Source: Thalassotalea sp. HSM 43 (GTDB lineage: Bacteria > Pseudomonadota > Gammaproteobacteria > Enterobacterales > Alteromonadaceae). Taken from it: 64,000 nucleotides of DNA. A model generated the notes under the pieces. That model did not search any database. It was not told the DNA's origin and was given only the letters and a program-made list of their open reading frames with translations. Shown here piece after piece: positions 17,995 to 26,204 of this stretch. Location: positions 3,062,302-3,126,301 of the forward strand of contig NZ_CP038493.1 in the NCBI RefSeq assembly GCF_004752005.1. The letters are read 5' to 3'. Both the position numbers and the translations under genes were made by a program. Numbering within the stretch: the first letter of the stretch is position 1; every line of letters starts with the position of its first letter.

Positions 17995-19437
17995 ATGGCT
18001 TTATTTAGTGGTAAAAGTGTCAAAAAAATAACTCGTAAGCTTGGTGACAGCGCCAACGAACTGTTTAATCGCAGTCTCGATAAGCATGTCTCATTAGCGG
18101 TCACTGGGTTATCGCAAAGTGGTAAAACAGCCTTTATAACCTCGGTTGTTAATCAATTGATTAATGAAGGTTCTGGCCAACCTCTCGCCTTTTTTGATGT
18201 TGTTCATCAAGGTCGTTTTATTGGTGCTAAACGCGTCAGACAAAAACACTTGCACATACCTCGATTTGATTACGAAGCGGCGATGGCCAATTTATCAAGC
18301 GAGGAGCCGATGTGGCCGGATGCGACGAGAAGCATCAGTGAATTGCGCTTAGCCATGCGTTACTACCCAAACGAAGGCATGCTCAAATATGCCACTGATA
18401 TGGCCACGGTATATTTAGATATCACCGATTACCCTGGAGAATGGCTACTCGACTTACCTATGCTTGAACTGGATTTTCAGCAATGGTCGGAACAAATGAA
18501 AGAGCTGTTATTCGCCGAGCCTCGTTATCAATTAAGCCAAGAGTTTCTGCAAAAATTAGAGCAACTCGACCCATTTGCGCCTGTCGATGAGAAAGTGTTG
18601 GCGGCGTTATCTGCAGAATATACGCAGCTGCTACATAAATTTCGTTATCAATTGGGGATGTCGGTGATTCAACCTGGGCGTTTTATTTTACCCGGTGAAC
18701 ATGAAGGCGCGCCAATTTTGCAATTTGTGCCGTTTGTACACTTTGAGCAGCTTGATATGGCTAAATATCGCAGTGCAGACCAAGATTCAATGATAGGCAT
18801 GCTACGAGCTCGTTATCTTGAATACCGAGAGCGCATCGTACGCCGCTTTTATAAGAAACATTTCGCTCGATTTGATCGGCAAATTATTTTGATAGACACC
18901 CTGACACCACTGAACAATGGTAGTGATGCCTTTAATGATTTGCAGCACGCCATTAGTTTAATTATGGAAAGCTTTAGCTACGGTCAATCAAGTCTCCTGT
19001 CGCGCTTGTTTTCGCCGAAAATAGATAAACTTATGTTTGCGGCAACCAAAGCCGATCACATTACGGCCGATCAACATAGTCGATTATTGTCCTTGCTTGA
19101 ACAAGTCGTTCACAAAGCCAAGAAAACATTGAGTTTTGATGCCATTAAAATGAAATCATTGGCAATAGCCTCAGTGAAAACAACCGAGCAAGGCAAAAGT
19201 GAATATCAAGGCCAGCAATTGAGTGTCGTAAAAGGTAAGCGAGCAGATACTGGGCAGGTCATTACATTATACCCAGGTGCGGTTCCTACTAAGTTACCAG
19301 ACGCCAACAACTGGCCCGACAAAGGCTTTAATTTTATTGCGTTCAAGCCGATAACTGCGGCGGATGAGCATATCGCTTTAGCGCATATTCGCCTTGATCA
19401 GGTATTGCAATTTTTATTGGGAGACAAATTAAAATGA
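17995..19437 (+). CDS. ycjX: YcjX-family P-loop GTPase-like stress protein (DUF463)
   Basis: A 480-residue predicted nucleotide-binding protein of the YcjX (DUF463) family, whose gene accompanies the psp operon in many gammaproteobacteria and is induced with it. The P-loop GLSQSGKT is at about residues 38-45. A second conserved segment is DITDYPGEW. The ATG at 17995 is chosen because an upstream TTG lies inside the terminator hairpin. The stop overlaps the ycjF start (ATGA), so the two are coupled. The exact substrate is unknown. Confidence 0.88.
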   Translation: MALFSGKSVKKITRKLGDSANELFNRSLDKHVSLAVTGLSQSGKTAFITSVVNQLINEGSGQPLAFFDVVHQGRFIGAKRVRQKHLHIPRFDYEAAMANLSSEEPMWPDATRSISELRLAMRYYPNEGMLKYATDMATVYLDITDYPGEWLLDLPMLELDFQQWSEQMKELLFAEPRYQLSQEFLQKLEQLDPFAPVDEKVLAALSAEYTQLLHKFRYQLGMSVIQPGRFILPGEHEGAPILQFVPFVHFEQLDMAKYRSADQDSMIGMLRARYLEYRERIVRRFYKKHFARFDRQIILIDTLTPLNNGSDAFNDLQHAISLIMESFSYGQSSLLSRLFSPKIDKLMFAATKADHITADQHSRLLSLLEQVVHKAKKTLSFDAIKMKSLAIASVKTTEQGKSEYQGQQLSVVKGKRADTGQVITLYPGAVPTKLPDANNWPDKGFNFIAFKPITAADEHIALAHIRLDQVLQFLLGDKLK

Positions 19438-20462
19438 GCCAAGATGACAAATATCAGCAGCATATTTTGTTTTCCGAACCAGAGATAAAACAAGCCAGTG
19501 ACGATAGCGATTTACCGGAAAGTCAGTTGGTGTTGCCTGAACAGGCTTGGCAGGCGGTTGAAGAAGATATAGTGCAAGTGAGTGAGCAACAGCAGCGCTC
19601 TAAACCAAATTGGTTATGGCGCACCGTCGGGGTGTTGTGTGTGACCATTATGGGCTATGAGCTGGTGGATTTTTTTGCCACAGGTTTTGTTGAGTCACCG
19701 ATAATAACCAGTATTTATGCGGCGTTATTAGGGTGTATCGGCGTTGTCGCCGGCAAGTACGTGGTAAAAGAATTAACTGGGCTTCGTCAGTTTAATAAAC
19801 AGCAACACCAATACCAGCAAGCAGATGCATTGTTGCATGATGAAACTGTATTTGACGCGAAGTCGTTTTGTCAGAAGTTAACAGGCAACTTGCCATTGGA
19901 TACGCTCAATGACGGTCATCAGCAGTTTTTTGATACCTTAGATGACAGCCTGAGTGACAAGGAAGTACTAGAGCTGTACAGCAAACAAGTCTTGCATCAG
20001 GTTGATGATCAAGCCGTTAAGCAAATCGCTAAATTCTCAAGTGAAGCGGTGTTGATGGTCGCATTAAGCCCGTTAGCCGTTATGGATATGTTGTTACTGC
20101 TGTGGCGTAATTTAAAAATGGTCGACAAAATCGCTGGATTATATGGCGTTAGACTGGGCTATTGGAGTCGTGTCCGCTTATTGCGTCAGGTCATAACCAA
20201 TATGGCCTACGCTGGCGCGAGTGAGATAGTCGCCGATGTTGGCCTAGATATGCTCGGTGTTGATGCGCTTGGGCGTTTTTCAACGCGCGCTGCACAAGGA
20301 CTCGGAGCGGGTATGCTAACCACGCGATTAGGCTTAAAGGCTTTGTACTTATGTCGTCCCATTCCTTTCGCAGAAACACAAAAAAGACCGGGTATAGCCT
20401 TAGTCCGTGGCAAGGTCATTACTCAGGTTAAGAGTCTACTGTCTAACAAGTCCAAAGATTAA
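19434..20462 (+). CDS. ycjF: YcjF family inner-membrane protein (DUF697)
   Basis: A 342-residue membrane protein of the YcjF family. An acidic N-terminal cytoplasmic region precedes two helices (about 62-83 and 91-112). The C-terminal DUF697 region has further hydrophobic segments (SSEAVLMVALSPLAVMDMLL and a glycine-rich stretch). It is coupled to ycjX by a 4-base overlap. It is presumed to act with YcjX in the membrane-stress response; no mechanism can be read from sequence. Confidence 0.87.
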   Translation: MSQDDKYQQHILFSEPEIKQASDDSDLPESQLVLPEQAWQAVEEDIVQVSEQQQRSKPNWLWRTVGVLCVTIMGYELVDFFATGFVESPIITSIYAALLGCIGVVAGKYVVKELTGLRQFNKQQHQYQQADALLHDETVFDAKSFCQKLTGNLPLDTLNDGHQQFFDTLDDSLSDKEVLELYSKQVLHQVDDQAVKQIAKFSSEAVLMVALSPLAVMDMLLLLWRNLKMVDKIAGLYGVRLGYWSRVRLLRQVITNMAYAGASEIVADVGLDMLGVDALGRFSTRAAQGLGAGMLTTRLGLKALYLCRPIPFAETQKRPGIALVRGKVITQVKSLLSNKSKD

Positions 20463-20493
20463 CGCAAGCACAGCCTGTTGCTTGCAAATTTCT

Positions 20494-20511
20494 TGTAAAC
20501 ATAAAAGTACA
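20494..20511. promoter_or_regulatory. Candidate TyrR box upstream of phhA
   Basis: TGTAAA-N6-AGTACA: one perfect half-site and one 4/6 half-site of the TyrR consensus TGTAAA-N6-TTTACA. It lies about 30 bases upstream of a candidate phhA -35 element, a position typical of TyrR activation. Supported by the tyrR gene two kilobases downstream. Confidence 0.5.
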
Positions 20512-20515
20512 GCAA

Positions 20516-20536
20516 GGCGCAGATAAAATCTGCGCC
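20516..20536 (+). terminator. Hairpin between ycjF and phhA, possible terminator
   Basis: Perfect 9-bp stem GGCGCAGAT / ATCTGCGCC with an AAA loop, followed by AGATTTGTCTTTT. It could end the ycjXF transcript; the T-run is interrupted. Confidence 0.5.
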
Positions 20537-20540
20537 AGAT

Positions 20541-20568
20541 TTGTCTTTTCGGAACCACTTCTTATAGT
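20541..20568 (+). promoter_or_regulatory. Candidate promoter of phhAB
   Basis: TTGTCT, 16-base spacer, TATAGT. About 98 bases separate it from the phhA start. Prediction by eye only. Confidence 0.4.
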
Positions 20569-20665
20569 CTTAGGTCAAAATATACGGGCGTTGCCATACT
20601 CATGAGCAATAAATTAAATCAATAAAACACGCCCGCATTTCCAGAAGTTGGAGAGGAAAGTTATT

Positions 20666-21469
20666 ATGAGCAAGTCAACCTCCTATGTATCAAAGCAGGG
20701 TGATGAGAACGGCTTTATTGACTGGACAGAACAAGAGAATGCCAGTTGGGAAAAGCTATACAAGCGTCAGCTTGAATGTATTAAGGGTAAAGCGTGTGAT
20801 GAATTCATCCTTGGCCTTGAAAAATTAAACCTACCACAAGACCGTATCCCGCAGTTGGAAGAAGTCAGCTGTGTGTTAAGAGAAGCGACCGGTTGGCAAT
20901 GCCAGCAAGTACCAGCGTTAATTGGTTTTGGTGAGTTCTTCCGTTTGTTATCAGAGAAGAAGTTTCCAGTCGCGACCTTCATTCGTCGTGAGGAAGATTT
21001 CGATTACCTGCAAGAGCCAGACATATTCCACGAAATTTTCGGCCATTGCCCATTATTAACCAACCCTGCATTTGCTAATTTTACCCAAATGTATGGCAAA
21101 TTAGGCCTTAACGCCAGTAAACAAGATCGCGTTTTTCTGGCTCGTCTATACTGGTTTACCATTGAGTTTGGTTTACTTAACACCGAAGACGGTTTGCGCA
21201 TTTATGGTGGTGGTATATTGTCATCTCCTGGTGAAACCCAATATGCCATGCACGATGAAAATGTGATTCGCAAACCATTGGATGTTGTTGACGTTTTCCG
21301 TACACCATATCGTATCGATATCATGCAGCCTGTTTATTTTATGCTAGAGCAAATAAAACAGTTAGATGATATCGCAGAGCTTGACCTATTAGCCTTGCTT
21401 GAAGAAGCCAAAGCTATGGGCATGCATGAACCGTTATTTCCACCTAAAGATGTAAAAATCGCTAGTTAA
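20666..21469 (+). CDS. phhA: Phenylalanine 4-monooxygenase
   Basis: Non-haem iron, tetrahydropterin-dependent enzyme that hydroxylates phenylalanine to tyrosine; cytoplasmic. The start at the ATG 20666 follows GGAGAGGAAAG; an in-frame TTG 18 bases upstream overlaps that ribosome-binding site and is rejected. The product is 267 residues. The iron ligands are His122 and His127 in FHEIFGHC and Glu167 in FTIEFGL. It is followed by phhB (cofactor recycling) and tyrR. The gene feeds the homogentisate route, of which maiA is also here. Confidence 0.95.
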   Translation: MSKSTSYVSKQGDENGFIDWTEQENASWEKLYKRQLECIKGKACDEFILGLEKLNLPQDRIPQLEEVSCVLREATGWQCQQVPALIGFGEFFRLLSEKKFPVATFIRREEDFDYLQEPDIFHEIFGHCPLLTNPAFANFTQMYGKLGLNASKQDRVFLARLYWFTIEFGLLNTEDGLRIYGGGILSSPGETQYAMHDENVIRKPLDVVDVFRTPYRIDIMQPVYFMLEQIKQLDDIAELDLLALLEEAKAMGMHEPLFPPKDVKIAS

Positions 21470-21493
21470 ACAAGAGTATTGAAAGAGATAAAT

Positions 21494-21835
21494 ATGAGCG
21501 ACTTAGTAAAACAAGAATGTGAAGCATGCCGTGCAGACGCACCAAAAGTATCTGAACAAGAATTAGCTGAGCTTATTCGTGAAATCCCAGATTGGGTACC
21601 AGAAGTTCGTGATGGCGTGATGATGCTAGAGCGTGAATTTAAATTTAAAAACTTTAAGCTAGCGTTAGCCTTTACCAATAAGGTTGCAGAACTAGCGGAA
21701 GCTGAATTTCACCACCCGTCAATTTTGACCGAGTGGGGCAAAGTTACCATCACATGGTGGACCCATGCGATTAACGGTTTACACCGTAATGACTTTATCT
21801 GCGCGGCGAAAACCGACGCATTGCTGGAGCAATAA
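21494..21835 (+). CDS. phhB: Pterin-4a-carbinolamine dehydratase
   Basis: Dehydrates the 4a-hydroxypterin formed by PhhA so the cofactor can be recycled. The ATG at 21494 gives 113 residues, the normal size; a TTG five codons earlier is less likely. Active-site histidines are visible in AEFHHPSI and WWTHAI. It lies 24 bases after phhA, clearly an operon, and ends at a strong terminator before tyrR. Confidence 0.95.
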   Translation: MSDLVKQECEACRADAPKVSEQELAELIREIPDWVPEVRDGVMMLEREFKFKNFKLALAFTNKVAELAEAEFHHPSILTEWGKVTITWWTHAINGLHRNDFICAAKTDALLEQ

Positions 21836-21884
21836 TAGGCGTCTAAACCTATTCTCTGCTTCTTGCACTGGTAATACCTCATTA

Positions 21885-21922
21885 GAAGACGAAAAATACT
21901 TTAGTATTTTTCGTCTTTTTTG
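21885..21922 (+). terminator. Rho-independent terminator after phhB
   Basis: A long perfect stem AAGACGAAAAATAC / GTATTTTTCGTCTT with loop TTTA, followed by T residues. It ends just before the TyrR box of tyrR. Confidence 0.9.
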
Positions 21923-21923
21923 T

Positions 21924-21941
21924 TGTAAAATATTGTTTACA
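21924..21941. promoter_or_regulatory. TyrR box upstream of tyrR (perfect consensus)
   Basis: TGTAAAATATTGTTTACA matches TGTAAA-N6-TTTACA exactly. It begins 2 bases after the phhB terminator and ends 24 bases before the tyrR GTG, so it probably overlaps the tyrR promoter, implying negative autoregulation as known for E. coli tyrR. Confidence 0.8.
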
Positions 21942-21965
21942 TAAATTTAGGGGTAGGAACGCTAG

Positions 21966-23516
21966 GTGCGATTAGAAATAACGTGTGAAGATCGTGTCGG
22001 TATTGCGCAAGAAGTGTTGGCGATTTTCGTCGACCGCGAGATCAATATCAAAGGTATCGATGCAATCACAGAATCCGGACAGATTTTCATGCACATGCCG
22101 GATTTGGACTTTAGCCAGTTGCAGGATTTTATGCCGCAATTACGCTTGATTGATGGCGTAAAAGATGTAAAAACCACCAATTACATGCCATCAGAACGTG
22201 AGCGTATTGTTCTCGATACGTTGGTGCGAACCTTACCTGACCCGATTATTTCCATTGATTCACGAGCGGCTATTTACGCCATTAATGACGTTGCTCAACA
22301 GAAAATTAATTGCCCCCTGACCGAAGTCGTTGGTCAGCAATTGAGTAACTGGATCAAAGGCTTTAACTTTAACCGTTACTTGGAAGGCGAAGAAGTGTTG
22401 CCACACACTCGCCGTTTGAAGTTTATGGATGAAGACTTTGTTGCTGATATTTTACCTGTAAGTCTGCCGTCAGAAAATAACATTAAGGTCGTCGCTGGTG
22501 CGGTGGTTATGCTGAAATCTGAAGCCCGTCTTGGCCAGCAGATTAATGCCTTTAACCAGCCTAAAGATAATGACTTTTCCGATGTATTAGTATTTTCCGC
22601 ATTGATGCGAAAGGTTGTGCGTGAAGCCCGTCGTATGTCGTTATTGGACTCGTCTATTTTACTGATGGGTGAAACCGGTACCGGTAAAGAATTGCTTGCT
22701 CGTTCCTGCCATTTGGCCAGTGAACGCGGTGAGAAACCATTTGTTGTGGTCAATTGTGCCTCAATGCCGGATGATGCCTGTGAGACGGAATTATTTGGTC
22801 GCCTACTTAGCAATGGTGAGGTGAAAAAGGGCATCTTTGAATTAGCCGAAGGCGGTACCATTTTCCTTGATGAAGTTGCCCAGATGTCGGGTAAGCTGCA
22901 ATCAAAATTACTGCGTGTATTAGATGACCGACGTTTTCGTCGTATCGACGATGAAAACGAAGTTGAAGTGGATGTGCGAGTGATCAGCTCGACCAACGCT
23001 GATCTGTTATCTATGGTTGAAACAGGTCAATTTAGAGAAGACTTGTATTATCGTCTTAATGTATTGGGTTTAAATGTGCCAGCCCTGCGCGAGCGACGTC
23101 AGGATATCCTGCCATTAGCCGATTATTTTTGTAAAAAGGCGTGCCAAACCAACCATAGAACGACGGTTAAAATAGACGATAAATGTGCTGAGTTTATGGA
23201 GAATTACCCATGGCCAGGTAATGTGCGCCAATTGGAAAATGTGATTTTGCGTGCGGTTTCCTTGCTGGAAGGTGAGGTGATAAATATTGCTCATTTGCAA
23301 CTGCCAACCTACAGCCAGGACAGTGGCTATCTTGAGCAAGAGTTTGATGGCACGCTAGAAGATGCAGTCAAAGGCTTTGAAGCGCAGCTGTTGCGAAAGT
23401 TATATCCCGCATACCCAAGTACTCGCCAGTTAGCGAAAAAGCTGGGGTTAAGTCACACCGCAATTGCTAATAAATTGCGTGAATATAATATCAACAAAAA
23501 AACAGTGAAAATTTAA
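21966..23516 (+). CDS. tyrR: Transcriptional regulator TyrR
   Basis: Regulator of aromatic amino-acid genes that responds to Tyr, Phe and Trp. The start is GTG, preceded by AGGGGTAGGAA; the product begins MRLEITCEDRVG like other TyrR proteins. Its 516 residues comprise an ACT domain (about 1-70), a PAS domain (about 78-180), an AAA+ domain with Walker A GETGTGKE near residue 235, and a C-terminal helix-turn-helix (RQLAKKLGLSHTAIANKLRE). The GAFTGA loop is replaced by GRLLSNGEVKKG, so it should not activate sigma-54 but work with sigma-70, as E. coli TyrR does. A perfect operator lies in front. Confidence 0.95.
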   Translation: MRLEITCEDRVGIAQEVLAIFVDREINIKGIDAITESGQIFMHMPDLDFSQLQDFMPQLRLIDGVKDVKTTNYMPSERERIVLDTLVRTLPDPIISIDSRAAIYAINDVAQQKINCPLTEVVGQQLSNWIKGFNFNRYLEGEEVLPHTRRLKFMDEDFVADILPVSLPSENNIKVVAGAVVMLKSEARLGQQINAFNQPKDNDFSDVLVFSALMRKVVREARRMSLLDSSILLMGETGTGKELLARSCHLASERGEKPFVVVNCASMPDDACETELFGRLLSNGEVKKGIFELAEGGTIFLDEVAQMSGKLQSKLLRVLDDRRFRRIDDENEVEVDVRVISSTNADLLSMVETGQFREDLYYRLNVLGLNVPALRERRQDILPLADYFCKKACQTNHRTTVKIDDKCAEFMENYPWPGNVRQLENVILRAVSLLEGEVINIAHLQLPTYSQDSGYLEQEFDGTLEDAVKGFEAQLLRKLYPAYPSTRQLAKKLGLSHTAIANKLREYNINKKTVKI

Positions 23517-23526
23517 GGAATAGTTG

Positions 23527-24168
23527 ATGATTACCTTGTACGGTTATTGGCGCTCATCTGCCGCTTATCGAGTGCGCATTGCCCTAAATTTGAAAAACAT
23601 TGCGCATCAACATAAGAGTGTGCATTTGGTCAAAGATGGTGGCCAACAGCACAGTGACAGTTATGTAACGTTAAACCCAAATGAATTGGTACCAACCTTG
23701 GTTGATGGCGATTTTGTCGTTAATCAATCGTTGGCGATTATCGATTACTTAGACGAAAAGTACCCACAATCGCCATTGTATCCACAGGATTTAAAAGACA
23801 AAACTCAGGTTAAAGCGCTGGCTTATGATATCGCCTGTGATGTGCATCCATTAAATAACTTGCGCGTATTGCAATATCTAAGTGGTCCTTTAGCGGTCAG
23901 CGATGCACAAAAGTCTGAGTGGTATAAGCACTGGATCAGCCAAGGCTTCGCTGCATTAGAAACTCGTTTACAGCAATGTGCCGGTAAATTTTGTTATAAA
24001 GATCAACCAAGTGTCGCTGATTTATGTTTGATCCCGCAGATATATAACGCGAAACGCTTCAATATTGATATGTCACCGTACCCAACCATAAATCGCATTG
24101 AACAAGAATGCGCGAAACTAAATGCTTTTATCGACGCCTTACCGGAAAACCAAGACGACGCAAGTTAG
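23527..24168 (+). CDS. maiA: Maleylacetoacetate isomerase
   Basis: Zeta-class glutathione-transferase-like enzyme that isomerises maleylacetoacetate to fumarylacetoacetate in tyrosine/homogentisate breakdown. The ATG at 23527 gives 213 residues. The N-terminal active-site motif SSAAYRVRIAL (about 10-20) and DQPSVADLCLIPQ in the C-terminal all-helical domain are diagnostic. It is 10 bases after tyrR. The partner genes hmgA and fahA are not in this window, so the pathway is split over the chromosome. Confidence 0.92.
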   Translation: MITLYGYWRSSAAYRVRIALNLKNIAHQHKSVHLVKDGGQQHSDSYVTLNPNELVPTLVDGDFVVNQSLAIIDYLDEKYPQSPLYPQDLKDKTQVKALAYDIACDVHPLNNLRVLQYLSGPLAVSDAQKSEWYKHWISQGFAALETRLQQCAGKFCYKDQPSVADLCLIPQIYNAKRFNIDMSPYPTINRIEQECAKLNAFIDALPENQDDAS

Positions 24169-24178
24169 TTTGCTAATG

Positions 24179-24208
24179 ATCAACACCTTGAAACAACAAG
24201 GTGTTGAT
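24179..24208 (+). terminator. Hairpin after maiA, possible terminator
   Basis: A 12-bp perfect stem ATCAACACCTTG / CAAGGTGTTGAT with loop AAACAA, 10 bases after the maiA stop. No good T-run follows (TAAAAACAATTT). Confidence 0.5.
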
Positions 24209-24287
24209 TAAAAACAATTTGTTACTTTACCGATAGAGCGCATTTGTCTATCTTTAAAGGACGGTTCGACGTTAGGTGGAGAACATT

Positions 24288-25148
24288 TTGTCAAATCAAT
24301 CAGAACAACATAATCAACCGGATAATTCCGCGGGCAAAAAGGTTTTTCTCATAATCATAGTGATTGTCTTGGCAATTATTTTGTATATGTTTAGTGGTGA
24401 ACCGGAACAAGCGCCTGTCACCGTCGCACCTGAGGCAAAGGTCGAGCCAATAGAGCCTGAACCTGTAGCGCCGATTGTTGAACCCGAACCTACCCCAGAA
24501 CCTGAGCCTGAACCCGTTGCCCCAGAACCGGTCGAAGAGAAAGTCGCCTTACCAGAGCTAAGTCAAAGTGATGTTTTTGCCAAGTCTACGCTTGAGCAAT
24601 TGAGCTTCGATAAATCTATGCTGGATTTGGTGATCAGTGATGATCTAATACGTCGCACCGTGGTGTTTGCCGAAAATTTTTCTCGAGGTGAATTGGCGTA
24701 CAGCCATCTACCATTGAAACCACTGCAACAGAAATATCAAGTAACAGAGTCTGGTCTGGTTGAAGACGGTTTTCAAGTTGATGAAGATAACTGGCAACGA
24801 TATCAACAGTATGTCGATTTATTGCAATCGTTTGAGCCACAACAATTGGTCGCTGCCTATCAACAAATGCAGCCTCTATTTGAACAAGCTTATGAAGAAT
24901 TAGGCTTTCCTGAACAAACATTCGATGACGTTATTGAATCGTGTTTACAACGCATTCTCGATGCTAAAGTGGCGACTGGTGATGAAGTCTTGGTACAACC
25001 AAAAGTGGTTTATGAATACCAAGATCAACAAATTGAAAACATGAATGAAGCGGATAAATTGCTGATGCGCCTTGGCCGTGAAAACTTACTTAAACTAAAA
25101 GCAGTTGCATTGGAGCTCGATAGAGCAATGAAGAGTAAGGAGCCATAA
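24288..25148 (+). CDS. DUF3014 domain membrane protein
   Basis: Uncharacterised DUF3014-type protein of about 286 residues. Layout: short Asn/Gln/Ser-rich cytoplasmic N-terminus, one transmembrane helix (KVFLIIIVIVLAIILYMF), a Pro/Glu repeat linker (EPEPEP-type, about 35-80) and a globular, probably periplasmic, C-terminal domain beginning LPELSQSDVF. The start is uncertain: TTG at 24288 is favoured by GGTGGAG six bases upstream; GTG at 24276 in the same frame is the alternative. It is 2 bases before a glycerolipid-type acyltransferase gene. Function unknown. Confidence 0.75.
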   Translation: MSNQSEQHNQPDNSAGKKVFLIIIVIVLAIILYMFSGEPEQAPVTVAPEAKVEPIEPEPVAPIVEPEPTPEPEPEPVAPEPVEEKVALPELSQSDVFAKSTLEQLSFDKSMLDLVISDDLIRRTVVFAENFSRGELAYSHLPLKPLQQKYQVTESGLVEDGFQVDEDNWQRYQQYVDLLQSFEPQQLVAAYQQMQPLFEQAYEELGFPEQTFDDVIESCLQRILDAKVATGDEVLVQPKVVYEYQDQQIENMNEADKLLMRLGRENLLKLKAVALELDRAMKSKEP

Positions 25149-25150
25149 CG

Positions 25151-25738
25151 GTGCAGGCTCTGCCTAAAGTCCCGCAATCTATTCCACGAACGAATGCGCC
25201 GACCACACAAAAGTTAGGACGTTGGCTACTGAAAATGACTGGTTGGACGGTAGTTGGTGAGTTTCCAGAAGAAAAGAAGATGATCATGGCGGTTGCACCG
25301 CACACCTCTAATTGGGACTTTTTAGTCGGTTTGATGACCAAAATGGCGCTCGATCTAAGGTTAAACTTCCTTGGTAAGCACACCATCTTTGTTGGACCTT
25401 TAGGGGTTTGGTTAAGATCTATCGGTGGTATTGCCATAGATAGGCGCAGTCCGCATGGTGTAGTCGGTGATATGGTTGAGCAGTTTAATCGCAGTGAGCA
25501 ATTGATTTTGGCAATAGCGCCAGAAGGGACGCGTTCAAAAGTGCCAAACTGGAAGTCCGGTTTTTTGCAAATGGCACGACAAGCTGGGGTACCGGTATTT
25601 CCGATTCAGTTTAATTATGTAAAAAAACAAATTGAATTTATGCCGATTCGTTACATAGGCGATGACATTGATGCGGAACTAACGGATTTTAAAGCCTTGT
25701 TTAACGCCGACTGTGCAAAAAATCCGCAACTATTTTAA
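25151..25738 (+). CDS. Lysophospholipid acyltransferase family protein (PlsC-like)
   Basis: A 195-residue protein of the glycerolipid acyltransferase family. The catalytic HX4D motif is His51-Asp56 (HTSNWD) and the acceptor-binding motif PEGTR is at 124-128. It starts at GTG two bases after the DUF3014 stop, so translation is likely coupled. It is shorter than E. coli PlsC and lacks an obvious N-terminal helix; it more resembles the small 'glycerol acyltransferase' proteins of marine bacteria. Whether it acylates lysophosphatidate or another lysolipid cannot be decided from sequence. Confidence 0.85.
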   Translation: MQALPKVPQSIPRTNAPTTQKLGRWLLKMTGWTVVGEFPEEKKMIMAVAPHTSNWDFLVGLMTKMALDLRLNFLGKHTIFVGPLGVWLRSIGGIAIDRRSPHGVVGDMVEQFNRSEQLILAIAPEGTRSKVPNWKSGFLQMARQAGVPVFPIQFNYVKKQIEFMPIRYIGDDIDAELTDFKALFNADCAKNPQLF

Positions 25739-25786
25739 ATACCTTGCCGGCGACACAATCAATCACACTTTTTTTAAAATAATCGC

Positions 25787-25816
25787 TTGCATGGTTTGCA
25801 ACATTTATTCATAATT
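25787..25816 (+). promoter_or_regulatory. Candidate promoter of ffs
   Basis: TTGCAT, 18-base spacer, ATAATT. The predicted transcript start near 25823 would give the SRP RNA a leader of about 26 bases, similar to the leader removed by RNase P in E. coli. Confidence 0.45.
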
Positions 25817-25824
25817 GCGCAGCA

Positions 25825-25840
25825 CTCAGGGCAACCTGAG
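25825..25840 (+). other. GNRA-capped hairpin in the ffs 5' leader
   Basis: CTCAGG-GCAA-CCTGAG: a perfect 6-bp stem closed by a GCAA tetraloop, 9 bases before the predicted mature SRP RNA. It may be a processing signal. Confidence 0.5.
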
Positions 25841-25848
25841 ATCATTAT

Positions 25849-25957
25849 GGTACCTCTCGGTCCTCCCGCAATGATACTCTGTGAACTCGGCCAGGTCCGG
25901 AAGGAAGCAACCGCAGCAGACGACTCATGTGCCGGGATGTGGCTGAGAGGCGCCACC
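25849..25957 (+). ncRNA. ffs: Signal recognition particle RNA (4.5S RNA)
   Basis: RNA component of the signal recognition particle; it binds Ffh and directs nascent membrane proteins to FtsY. The universally conserved apical domain is present: CCAGGTCCGGAAGGAAGCA with the GGAA tetraloop, and on the return strand GTGCCGGGATGTGGCTG. The TCCTCCCGCAA segment matches E. coli 4.5S RNA. The ends were set by pairing GGTACCTCTC with GAGAGGCGCC, which closes the rod with one mismatch and one G-U pair. About 105-109 bases, normal for the short bacterial type. No clear terminator was seen downstream. Confidence 0.95.
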
Positions 25958-26204
25958 CAATCTATTAAACACCACGTATTCCTCAATTTTTATCGCCATC
26001 AGCTTATCTGATATTGCTTGTTTTTAAGCGTTTTTTGCTAGCTATTTTTAGCGGTAATCGATATGAACCTGCAAGCGAATTTGTATAACTCTGTTCAGCA
26101 TTGCAACCGTCAAGGTAAAAAGATGAGTGAATCCATTGCAGTAGATGGTTAATTCTTTTAATCTGAGGCGATTTCTTTATAACGATAACGATGAATTACC
26201 CGCT

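Noticed and set aside
25774-26011. ORFs on both strands over the SRP RNA
   Set aside because: They overlap the highly conserved ffs RNA and have no family features.
26063-26152. 29-codon ORF just upstream of the TPR-sulfotransferase gene
   Set aside because: No ribosome-binding site or conserved feature; it overlaps a possible longer start of the next gene and is likely chance.
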